This document shows, piece after piece, positions 46,726 to 53,827 of a DNA stretch of 64,000 bases. Numbering within the stretch: position 1 is the stretch's first letter; each line of letters starts with the position of its first letter. The stretch is taken from positions 62,001 to 126,000 of the forward strand of contig NZ_JASISP010000005.1 in the NCBI RefSeq assembly GCF_030063185.1. The letters are read 5' to 3'. This DNA comes from Arthrobacter sp. H35-D1 (GTDB lineage: Bacteria > Actinomycetota > Actinomycetes > Actinomycetales > Micrococcaceae). Under the pieces are notes generated by a model. It had not been told where the DNA came from. It was given only the letters and a program-made list of their open reading frames with translations, and made no database searches. The position numbers and the translations under genes are program-made.

Positions 46726-47157
46726 TCAGCTGATGCCGGGGATGGCGATTTCATCGGTTGCTGAGAACGCCGTCTCCTTTGCTGCCAAGTACTCATTCCA
46801 AGCTGTGGCATCCCAGATCTCCGCCCGGCTGCCGGCGCCAATGACGACCAGCTCCTTCTCAAGACCTGCATAGGCTCGCAAGGTGGCCGGGATGGTCACC
46901 CGCCCCTGCTTGTCGGGAACCTCGTCGGAGGCACCTGACAGAAAGATTCGAATGTAGTCACGTGCCGCCATGTTGGACAGCGGCGCATCTTGCATTTGGG
47001 TTAGCACCTTCTCAAATTCCCTTGCGCTGAAGACATAAATACAGTTTTCCTGTCCCTTGGTCAGGACAAGTCCACTGGCAAGTTCCTCCCGAAACTTGGC
47101 GGGGAGAATGATCCGCCCCTTCTCATCAAGGCGTGGTGAATGTGTTCCGAGAAACAA
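46726..47157 (-). CDS. mraZ: Transcriptional regulator MraZ
   Basis: MraZ binds repeats in its own promoter and controls the dcw cluster. The 143-residue protein has two AbrB/SpoVT-like halves with the DxxGR motifs [17 protein letters not shown] (about 10-26) and [18 protein letters not shown] (about 81-98). The start is TTG, with AAGGTGG eight bases upstream; no in-frame ATG or GTG precedes it. Promoter and binding boxes are identified upstream. Rings of MraZ subunits bind several boxes together, which suits the three boxes seen here. Confidence 0.95.
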   Translation of the reverse strand: MFLGTHSPRLDEKGRIILPAKFREELASGLVLTKGQENCIYVFSAREFEKVLTQMQDAPLSNMAARDYIRIFLSGASDEVPDKQGRVTIPATLRAYAGLEKELVVIGAGSRAEIWDATAWNEYLAAKETAFSATDEIAIPGIS

Positions 47158-47219
47158 TCCCCCACCACCTTCATTGATCGAGACTTAGGGATCACCATGA
47201 CCCCACTCCCTCCTACGCG

Positions 47220-47245
47220 CTCCACATTACTCCACAATCCTCCAC
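47220..47245 (-). promoter_or_regulatory. Three MraZ-type boxes upstream of mraZ
   Basis: On the minus strand GTGGAG occurs three times at exactly 10-bp spacing (47245-47240, 47235-47230, 47225-47220). MraZ in other bacteria binds similar short repeats at 10-bp period. The first two boxes fill the spacer of the mraZ promoter and the third covers the edge of the -10, a repressor layout. Confidence 0.8.
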
Positions 47246-47251
47246 CGTCAA
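47224..47251 (-). promoter_or_regulatory. Promoter of mraZ (dcw cluster)
   Basis: Minus-strand TTGACG (47251-47246), 16-base spacer, TAATGT (47229-47224). The predicted transcript starts near 47217 and has a leader of about 60 bases. Confidence 0.75.
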
Positions 47252-47825
47252 CACAGGAATGGGGTGTGTTCGCTTCGTGTCGGAGGGAGGATCCTTGCCA
47301 TGGCAAGGGATTTGCAGGTGGAGGGAAATGGGACCGAATGTCGGCTGGCAGCAGCCACGGAGACAGCAAAACGTCCTGAATGCGCCATTTTCGGCGTCAG
47401 GGGGGCCCCGGTGGTGTGAAATGGAGAGCCCCGGACGGGGACGGAAGGTTAAGCCGCGTCGAAGTGGTGGATCAGCCGTGCATGCGCGGGACCTGCCCGT
47501 GTGCCGTGGGCGGCGACCCTTTGCGGGGCCATGTTCGCTGCCGGCAATGCCAGAGGTGCCCACCAGGGCAGGGTCGGCGACCCAGGGTGGGCTGGCGGCC
47601 AGAGCAGGCCTGGGTGCGGGTTTTTGGGGTCAAACGAAAGCGGCCGCGGGCGCATCGCACCGTGGCCGTCATTACTGATTATTTTCGCGCAGCCTCACAG
47701 ACTGCGCACGCCTTCATCGCTCCAGGCCGGGCCCGTGCTTCGGATGGGACCTGCAGCAGGTGGCACCTGCAGCACATCAAGGGCGCAACTGACCTCGGAT
47801 GGGTGTGGAAGCACGGATCCGTCGC

Positions 47826-48203
47826 CTATTGCTCGCGGCGGCGTTCCTCCCACTTTTCTTCCAGACCGTTCATGAATCCGCTTTTTGCCTTGGACCCGGC
47901 CTTCGTTCCTGGCTTGGCTGCGCTTGTTGCGGCATCGCCAAACTTTGGCTTGGAGACGGCTATGTACACGCCGGCTCCCATGACGAGGAATCCCAGAATA
48001 CCCAACAGAATCAGGTGTGTCGCCACGCCAGCGAGTAGGACCAGCAGTCCTGCGATCATCACCAGCACACCAATGACAATGTTGCGTGTTGACAACGACC
48101 GAGACGGCGCTGATGAGAGCGCACTGGCAAATTTCGGATCTTCGGCATGAAGCTGCTGCTCTAGTTGTTCCAGCAGCCTCTGCTCGTGCTCGGAGAGGGG
48201 CAT
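47826..48203 (-). CDS. DUF3040 membrane protein
   Basis: A 125-residue protein beginning MPLSEHEQRLLEQLEQQLHAEDPKFA (the DUF3040 signature SEHEQRxLEQxEQxLxAEDP). Two membrane helices follow (NIVIGVLVMIAGLLVLLAGVA and ILLGILGFLVMGAGVYIAV), then a basic Lys/Gly/Arg tail ending EKWEERRREQ. The ATG at 48203 has AAGGAGG five bases upstream, one of the best ribosome-binding sites in the window. DUF3040 genes sit next to mraZ across actinobacteria (Rv2169c position). Function unknown; the location suggests an envelope role. Confidence 0.9.
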   Translation of the reverse strand: MPLSEHEQRLLEQLEQQLHAEDPKFASALSSAPSRSLSTRNIVIGVLVMIAGLLVLLAGVATHLILLGILGFLVMGAGVYIAVSKPKFGDAATSAAKPGTKAGSKAKSGFMNGLEEKWEERRREQ

Positions 48204-48445
48204 GACGACCTCCTTCAGGTCAGGGCCATGGGCGTCTTTGCTCGTTAACGTCATTGTCGCCTTATTGGTTCCCCGCCAACCGGTTCCACACGTTCGGCTT
48301 CGTTGTGTGGCCTAGGTGCCTTGGGCGCCCATAAGTTTTGAAGTCGTCAATGAGCCAACTCCTACTATCAACAATAGGCTTGATTGTGCCGAACTAAAAG
48401 CCAAGCGCGACACAGTTCGCATATAAGCCGGGGCAGCATGTGGAA

Positions 48446-49666
48446 CTAGTGGTCACCACGCGGTTTAAGCAGGCGTGCGGGGACGATTTTGGCGCTGCCA
48501 AACCTTGCGGCAATGGCATCGCCCACCACTTCGGCATTGCGGGAATGGTCGTCGCGGGGGTCAAGGGTGAACTGCAGGGGTGCGTTCTCGACCGACTCCA
48601 AACGTTCCACCCGCACCCCTATCAACCGCACGCTTTGTGGCCGGTGGCCAAGCGCCTGCAGCAAGGCCACGGCTCCGGCATAGAGCTGGGTTGCGCTGTC
48701 GGTGTTGGCGCTCAGTGCCTTTGAACGGGTGATGGTGGAAAAATCCGTGAACTTGATCTTGATCGCCAGGGTGCGTCCGGTCATCCCGGTCTCCCGCAGT
48801 CGGGTGGCCACCCTGTGCGAGAGCCTCAGCAGCTCACGGGTGAGCACGGCGTCGTCGAAAGTATCCACGGCAAAAGTCTCTTCAGCCCCAATGCTCTTTT
48901 CCCGGTGCTCCGGCGTTACGGGCCGCGGATCGATGCCCCACGAGAGTGCATGCAGCGCAGCCCCCGTGCTTCCCAACGCCTTTTGCAGGGAGGTAATCGG
49001 TGTTGCCGCAACGTCGGCAACTGTGAAGATTCCCAGCCGGGCCAACACTTCCCTCGTTTTGGCCCCGACTCCCCACAGCGCCTCGACGGGCAAGGTGTGC
49101 AGATAGGCCACCGTTTGCTCCTTTTCGATCAGCAGCATGCCATTGGGCTTGCAGCGGGTCGAAGCAACCTTGGCCACAAACTTATTGGCGGCAATTCCCA
49201 CTGAGGCCGTGATGCCCAGTTCGGCAGCGATGCGCGAACGGATCAGCGCCCCAATTTCCAGCGGCGTGCCGAGCCTGCGCATTGAACCGCTGACGTCCAG
49301 AAACGCCTCGTCCACACTGAGCTGTTCAACTGTGTCGGTGATCGAGTGGAAAACTTCCATGATCTTGGCCGAGACCTGCTGGTACAGCTGTTGCCTGGGT
49401 GGGATGACGACGGCGGACGGACAGATGCGCAGCGCCGTCACCATGGGCATGGCCGAACGCACCCCGAGGGCACGGGCCTCATAGGAGGCCGAAAGAACCA
49501 CAGAACGTCCCTCGGGCTGGCCCACAATGACCATTTTTCCCACCAGCTCGGGCCGGTCGCGCAACTCCACGGTGACAAAGAACGCATCCATGTCCACGTG
49601 CATGACGGTGCATCCCGTTTGGTCGGGGGACCGCCCGGATCCCGAGGACTGCTGTTCATCATTCAC
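48446..49666 (-). CDS. dinB: DNA polymerase IV (Y-family)
   Basis: DinB performs translesion synthesis. The 406-residue protein has palm motif HVDMDAFFVTVE near residues 23-34 (catalytic Asp), LSVDEAFLDVSGS (second acidic pair, DE), GVGAKTREVLARLGIFTVADV (helix-hairpin-helix thumb) and the little-finger domain. It lacks the C-terminal clamp motif in an obvious form, although the end is short and basic. The GTG at 49666 follows TAGACT by six bases, predicting a leaderless message. No LexA box could be identified with confidence. Confidence 0.94.
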   Translation of the reverse strand: MNDEQQSSGSGRSPDQTGCTVMHVDMDAFFVTVELRDRPELVGKMVIVGQPEGRSVVLSASYEARALGVRSAMPMVTALRICPSAVVIPPRQQLYQQVSAKIMEVFHSITDTVEQLSVDEAFLDVSGSMRRLGTPLEIGALIRSRIAAELGITASVGIAANKFVAKVASTRCKPNGMLLIEKEQTVAYLHTLPVEALWGVGAKTREVLARLGIFTVADVAATPITSLQKALGSTGAALHALSWGIDPRPVTPEHREKSIGAEETFAVDTFDDAVLTRELLRLSHRVATRLRETGMTGRTLAIKIKFTDFSTITRSKALSANTDSATQLYAGAVALLQALGHRPQSVRLIGVRVERLESVENAPLQFTLDPRDDHSRNAEVVGDAIAARFGSAKIVPARLLKPRGDH

Positions 49667-49678
49667 TCTTCAAGTCTA
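49667..49678 (-). promoter_or_regulatory. Predicted leaderless promoter of dinB
   Basis: Minus-strand TAGACT (49678-49673), six bases, GTG start. No recognisable -35. Confidence 0.55.
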
Positions 49679-49800
49679 GTGATCCGCACCCACACGCAGT
49701 CCCGCCTGGCAGTGGGGTGAACCACACCGGCAGGAGGGCCTCGGCCGGGCATGGGTAAACTGGTCTCGAAGCCACCGCCCCGGCAGCTAAGGAAACCGCC

Positions 49801-50400
49801 ATGACCAGCTCCACCCCGCGCCACGGACTCGTAGCCCCTTCGACCCGCAGGGGACTGTTGGCAGCTGCCGCAGCGTCCGCCGTCGTTCTGTTGGCTGCTT
49901 GCTCATCCCCGGGAACGCCCGCTGGATCGTCCACGACAGGCAGTGCGGCAACAGCAACTGCTGCCGCAACCGGCACCGCTCAAACTGGCACGTCAGCGTC
50001 CAGCAAAGCGCCAGCCAGCACAACACCTGCCAGCAGCACGGCCATGCCGTCGGCCGATACAGCGGTGAAGGAGCTTGTTGCAGGTTTCCCTTCCGCAGTT
50101 CTGCCATTGATGAAGGGTGCCCAAATCCAGGCCTCGAGCCTTGTTCATGGCAGCCCCGTATCCATGGCATCCCTGACGGCCACGATCACGGCAACTCCGG
50201 CCGCCGTACTGGCAAACTACACCAAGGTCCTGACTAAGCAAGGCTTCAAGGCGCAGCCCGGCGACGCGGTTGACGGAGTACCCACCAAGACGTTTGTGCG
50301 TGCCGAAGGACAGGAGATCGTGACGGTCTCCATTGTCAAGACCGGAGACACCTCCACGGTCACCTTGGGCGCCACGCTGGTGCCCGCGTCCTTCAAGTAA
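49801..50400 (+). CDS. Putative lipoprotein of unknown function
   Basis: A 199-residue secreted lipoprotein. The signal peptide has a basic N-region (STRRG) and the lipobox LLAAC at about residues 30-34, so Cys34 is the likely lipidated residue. A Ser/Thr/Ala-rich linker (about 35-85) precedes a small globular domain of about 110 residues with TAVKELVAGFPSAVLPLMKGA and VTVSIVKTGDTSTVTLGATLVP. The ATG has AAGGAA upstream; a TAAACT at 49756-49761 is a possible -10. It lies just upstream of the prenyl synthase. I do not recognise the domain family. Confidence 0.82.
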   Translation: MTSSTPRHGLVAPSTRRGLLAAAAASAVVLLAACSSPGTPAGSSTTGSAATATAAATGTAQTGTSASSKAPASTTPASSTAMPSADTAVKELVAGFPSAVLPLMKGAQIQASSLVHGSPVSMASLTATITATPAAVLANYTKVLTKQGFKAQPGDAVDGVPTKTFVRAEGQEIVTVSIVKTGDTSTVTLGATLVPASFK

Positions 50401-50462
50401 GCAGCCGCCGCTTTCAACGTCGCAGCCGCACAACCGACCCCACAGCTAGGAATCCTCAAAGC

Positions 50463-51566
50463 ATGAACGCAACACCTGTCCGCATCGGCGCAACCCCTGC
50501 TGCCGAAAACGAAGCATTCGTTGCATCTGTTGCCACTGAACTTCAAGCTTTTCTAGCTGAAAAACAAGAACTGATGAAGCAGATCTCACCGGCAACCCTG
50601 GTGCTGGTTGACTCCATCAAGGCACTTGTCACCGGCGGCAAACGGATGCGGGCGCTGCTTTGCTACTGGGGCTGGCGCGGAGCCGGTGGCGCCCCCGACG
50701 CCACCGCAGTCATCCAGGCAGGCGCCGCCCTTGAACTGTTCCAGGCCGCGGCCCTCATCCACGATGACATCATCGACCGTTCGGACACCCGCCGCGGCGG
50801 CCCGAGCGTGCACCGCCAATTTAGCACCCTGCACGCCGACAGCGGATGGTCGCTGAATGGGGAGCGCTTCGGCCAGGCCGCGGGCATCCTGACAGGGGAC
50901 CTCTGCCTGTCCTTCAGCGAGGAGATGTTCTCCCGCATCGGCTCCCCGGCGGCAAGCCGGGCCAGGGCCGTCTTCAATCTGATGCGCGCAGAAGTCATGG
51001 CCGGACAATACCTGGATATTTTGGAAGAAGTCTCGGGTCCTTCAAAGCCGCCCGAGACTGCCGTGGACAGGGCCTCCGCCATCATCCTCTACAAGAGCGC
51101 CAAGTACTCCTCCGAACACCCGGTGGTGTTGGGAGGAGCCCTCGCCGGAGCCGACGAAGGCCTCTTGGCCGGTTTCAGCGACTTTGCCCTCCCGCTGGGC
51201 CAAGCGTTCCAATTGCGCGACGACGTCCTGGGCGTTTTTGGGGATCCGGTGAAAACCGGCAAGCCCGCCGGAGACGATCTTCGCGAAGGCAAGCGCACTG
51301 TTCTCGTGGGGATGACCATTGACGCGGCCGGAGCCGAGGACCGGGAGTTTGTGGATGGCAATTTGGGACGTCAGGACCTCAGCGCGGACGAGGTCGCGCG
51401 CATGCGCTCCATCATGGTGGAATCCGGGGCGTTGGCCAGCACGGAGGCACTGATCACCGAATTGGGCCAGGCCGCATTCGGAGCGCTGGCCCGGCTTCCC
51501 ATCGACCCTGACGTTGCCTCCGCCTTGTCCGTTCTGGGCACCGCGGCGGTGTCCCGCACGGCCTAG
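50463..51566 (+). CDS. idsA2: Polyprenyl (trans-isoprenyl) diphosphate synthase
   Basis: The enzyme condenses isopentenyl diphosphate with allylic diphosphates to make C15-C40 chains for quinones, carotenoids or polyprenyl carriers. The 367-residue protein has the first aspartate-rich motif HDDIIDRSD (D101-D102-x-x-D105), GKRMRALL, and the second, RDDVLGVFGDPVKTGKPAGDD. The residue before FARM that sets chain length cannot be interpreted without alignment. The name follows the mycobacterial syntenic gene; function is inferred. It lies between the lipoprotein and the Rv2175c-like gene. Confidence 0.9.
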   Translation: MNATPVRIGATPAAENEAFVASVATELQAFLAEKQELMKQISPATLVLVDSIKALVTGGKRMRALLCYWGWRGAGGAPDATAVIQAGAALELFQAAALIHDDIIDRSDTRRGGPSVHRQFSTLHADSGWSLNGERFGQAAGILTGDLCLSFSEEMFSRIGSPAASRARAVFNLMRAEVMAGQYLDILEEVSGPSKPPETAVDRASAIILYKSAKYSSEHPVVLGGALAGADEGLLAGFSDFALPLGQAFQLRDDVLGVFGDPVKTGKPAGDDLREGKRTVLVGMTIDAAGAEDREFVDGNLGRQDLSADEVARMRSIMVESGALASTEALITELGQAAFGALARLPIDPDVASALSVLGTAAVSRTA

Positions 51567-51663
51567 CCGGTTCAACATCGCAGGAAATCTCCCCCGGGTA
51601 CTGGAGCGCCGGGACACCCATGTACAGCGCGTCAATGAGCACGGTGGCAGGAACGAGAACGTC

Positions 51664-51743
51664 AAAAAGCCCGCCGGTATCCCCACGGTGACTCTGTCAG
51701 CTCTATGGCGACGTTGTCAGCTCGGGGTTCCGGCAGGCTTTTT
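51664..51743. terminator. Bidirectional terminator-like inverted repeat
   Basis: Arms AAAAAGCCCGCCGG (51664-51677) and CCGGCAGGCTTTTT (51730-51743) match at 13 of 14 positions, with a 52-base loop. Each strand ends in a T-run after a GC-rich stem, so both convergent neighbours could terminate here. The loop is unusually long for a plain terminator. Confidence 0.6.
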
Positions 51744-51760
51744 CCTTGAAAGTGGGTCCG

Positions 51761-52114
51761 TTACCAGCCGAGTGCTGCCGCTCGACGGCGGATTTCAGTC
51801 TTGCGGCCTTCACGCAGCGCGTCGATGGGACGACCGGGCAGCGAATCATCGGCCGTGTAGAGCCATACGATGGCTTCGTCGTCTTCGAATCCTGCGTCAT
51901 GAAGGACGGTTATGGTGCCGCGAAGGCTGTCCAGAACGTGGTCACCGTCGATAAACCCGGCCGGCACCGCCCGGATCGAACGCTCGCCCACACGCGCAGC
52001 TAACAAGGATCCATCCTTGACAAGGGCATGAACTCTGGTGACCGAGACATCAAGAATCTCGGCAACATCGGGCAGGGGCAACCATTCACTGACTACTGTT
52101 TCAACATTACTCAC
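51761..52114 (-). CDS. Rv2175c-like helix-turn-helix DNA-binding protein
   Basis: A protein of about 117 residues. The N-terminal winged helix-turn-helix has LPLPDVAEILDVSVTRVHALVKDGSLLAARVGERSIRAVP in its key parts PDVAEIL, VTRVHALV and GERSIRAVPA. The C-terminal half with VLHDAGFEDDEAIVWLYTADDSLPGRPIDALREG matches Rv2175c (key positions LHDAGF, WLYT, PIDAL). In M. tuberculosis Rv2175c binds DNA and is phosphorylated by PknL; here the kinase gene lies 1.7 kb away. GTG at 52114 is chosen; ATG at 52132 is an alternative with no ribosome-binding site. Confidence 0.85.
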   Translation of the reverse strand: MSNVETVVSEWLPLPDVAEILDVSVTRVHALVKDGSLLAARVGERSIRAVPAGFIDGDHVLDSLRGTITVLHDAGFEDDEAIVWLYTADDSLPGRPIDALREGRKTEIRRRAAALGW

Positions 52115-52290
52115 ACTCAAAGGTTCCCACATATTGCGCCAAGCCGTGCAAATCTTGTGGGAGATGTGGTGGGACATGCGGCGGTACAAAGCCCACTTGA
52201 CCGCACTTTGGTGTAAATTCACTTCTAGTCACACGAGAAACATCATCATCATTGGCACCATACTGTAACGAAAACTTGAGGTACGCATCC

Positions 52291-53730
52291 ATGACGCCCC
52301 CACGCCCTTCGACCCCCGGTGGCAAGCAGACCACCGGCGGCAAACAACTCGCGGCCGCAGCGACCGCCGCCATTCCCGTAATCATGCTTTCCTCGCTGGC
52401 CCTGGCCAGTCCGGCCGCAGCAGCCCCCGTCCCAGCGCAGCCGATGCCCCAGGGCACCCACGGCACCCTGGACTCCCAGACGGTCCTGGCCGCCGTCCAG
52501 TTACGCACCGTCGGCAACAGCATCCCCGCCGCCGTCGTGGCCGGGTCCGTGCCACGCGCCGTCACCGCCGTGGGCGGCGCCACCAAAGCTTCCATGAAGG
52601 CAGCTGTCAGGGCTTCCATCAAGGCTCAGAACCCGGCCTCCGGCAAGCACACAGTCGCGGCAGGGGACACCGTTTCGGCCATTGCCGCCAGCTACGGGGT
52701 GTCCACGGAGTCGTTGCTCTCACGCAACAAGCTCTCAGCCGGCTCCATCATCCACCCCGGCAAGGTACTCACCATTTCAGGCCCCGCGGCCCAAGGGGCA
52801 ACGACGAGCTCCTCCCCTGCCACCAGCTACACGGTGCGTGCCGGGGACACGCTCAGCGGCATTGCCGCCAAGCACAAGACCAGTTTGGCCTCAGTACTTT
52901 CCTTGAACGGGATCGATGCCAGCTCCATTATCCATCCCGGCCAAAAGGTCAAGGTGGGTGGCCAGGCTGTGGCGGCTGCGCCGTCGAGCCCCACCCAACA
53001 GGCAGCAAAGCCGAGCAGCGGGAACAAATACGTGATCAAGGCCGGCGACACGCTCTCGGCCATCGCCGCCGAGCACAATGTGGGACTTTCCGCCCTGGCA
53101 TCCGCCAACGGCACGGACCAGAATGCGACCATCTACCCCGGCAAGACGCTCATCATCCCGGGTGTTAGCGCCGCATCCAGCGACATCACAGTCATTGCCG
53201 AGGCCCCACAAGCCCAAGAGGCTCCCGCCCTGGCGGAAGACCAGCTGGTGCCCAGCACCTTCCTGCACTACACCTACCCCGACGCGGTGGTCAATGATGC
53301 CAACCGCAACAAGGCAGCCTTGCTGGCCGCGCCTTCCCCTTCGCGCGCCCAAATGCGCGAACTCGTCGCCAGCACCGCCGCAGCCATGGGCGTCGACCCG
53401 GCGCTGGCCATGGCCTTCGCGCAACAGGAATCCGGATTCAACCACCAGTCCGTGTCCCCGGCCAACGCCATTGGCATCATGCAGGTCATCCCCGATGCCG
53501 GCGAGTGGGCCTCGGGACTCGTGGGACGCCAGCTGAACCTGCTTGACCCGCAGGACAACGTCACGGCCGGAGTTGCCATCATTCAGGCATTGCACCGCGG
53601 CGCACCGAGCGAGGACGTTGCCATCGCCGGTTACTACCAGGGCCAGTCCTCCGTCAGCGTCCACGGCTTGTTCGGTGACACTGAAATCTATGTCGCGGGA
53701 ATCAAGGCGAACCGCGAGCTTTTCCGCTAA
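52291..53730 (+). CDS. Secreted LysM lytic transglycosylase
   Basis: A 479-residue secreted wall enzyme. After a signal peptide (basic GGKQ, hydrophobic LAAAATAAIPVIMLSSLALA, cleavage near AAAA) come three LysM domains binding peptidoglycan (about 119-163, 179-224, 246-291), each with (T/V)VxAGDTxSxIA. A C-terminal SLT-type transglycosylase domain (about 365-475) has the catalytic Glu380 in AQQESGFN and NAIGIMQVIPDAGEWA, which cleaves between MurNAc and GlcNAc. ATG at 52291 has GAGG nine bases upstream. It is divergent to the Rv2175c-like gene and 97 bases before the PASTA kinase. Confidence 0.93.
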   Translation: MTPPRPSTPGGKQTTGGKQLAAAATAAIPVIMLSSLALASPAAAAPVPAQPMPQGTHGTLDSQTVLAAVQLRTVGNSIPAAVVAGSVPRAVTAVGGATKASMKAAVRASIKAQNPASGKHTVAAGDTVSAIAASYGVSTESLLSRNKLSAGSIIHPGKVLTISGPAAQGATTSSSPATSYTVRAGDTLSGIAAKHKTSLASVLSLNGIDASSIIHPGQKVKVGGQAVAAAPSSPTQQAAKPSSGNKYVIKAGDTLSAIAAEHNVGLSALASANGTDQNATIYPGKTLIIPGVSAASSDITVIAEAPQAQEAPALAEDQLVPSTFLHYTYPDAVVNDANRNKAALLAAPSPSRAQMRELVASTAAAMGVDPALAMAFAQQESGFNHQSVSPANAIGIMQVIPDAGEWASGLVGRQLNLLDPQDNVTAGVAIIQALHRGAPSEDVAIAGYYQGQSSVSVHGLFGDTEIYVAGIKANRELFR

Positions 53731-53760
53731 TCGGCGGCAGGGGCACGAAAGTACGCTCTC

Positions 53761-53807
53761 AACGAAAAGGGGCCCCGGCACAGTGTTGCTGGCGGCTCCT
53801 TTTCGTT
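53761..53807 (+). terminator. Terminator after the LysM gene
   Basis: AACGAAAAGG (53761-53770) pairs with CCTTTTCGTT (53798-53807). The second arm carries TTTT-CGTTT, a recognisable intrinsic terminator on the plus strand, only 8 bases before the kinase gene's -10. Confidence 0.75.
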
Positions 53808-53815
53808 TCTGCTCA

Positions 53816-53827
53816 TAAACTGGGACG
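53816..53827 (+). promoter_or_regulatory. Predicted leaderless promoter of the kinase gene
   Basis: TAAACT at 53816-53821 is followed by six bases and the GTG start. No ribosome-binding site precedes the GTG. Confidence 0.55.

Larger units (their letters stand above)
47158..47825. other. Intergenic region mraZ / DUF3040 gene
   Basis: A 668-base stretch. The left 95 bases hold the mraZ leader, promoter and MraZ boxes. Next is a perfect 16-bp palindrome at 47293-47308 (CCTTGCCATGGCAAGG). The remainder is GC-rich with a direct repeat ACCTGCAGCA at 47749-47758 and 47765-47774. No ORF looks real and no RNA family was recognised; it lacks the GAGGAAAGUCC motif of RNase P RNA. Confidence 0.5.

Noticed and set aside
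47340-47680. Candidate RNase P or other structured RNA
   Set aside because: The GC-rich stretch lacks the conserved GAGGAAAGUCC element on both strands and shows no tRNA or other known RNA hallmarks.
51454-51642. Possible gene remnant on the minus strand (contains ALYMGVPALQYPGEI)
   Set aside because: It is short, overlaps the end of the prenyl synthase gene, and shows no family similarity I can name. The absence of a mannosyltransferase gene (mptA position) is noted but this is not evidence of its remnant.
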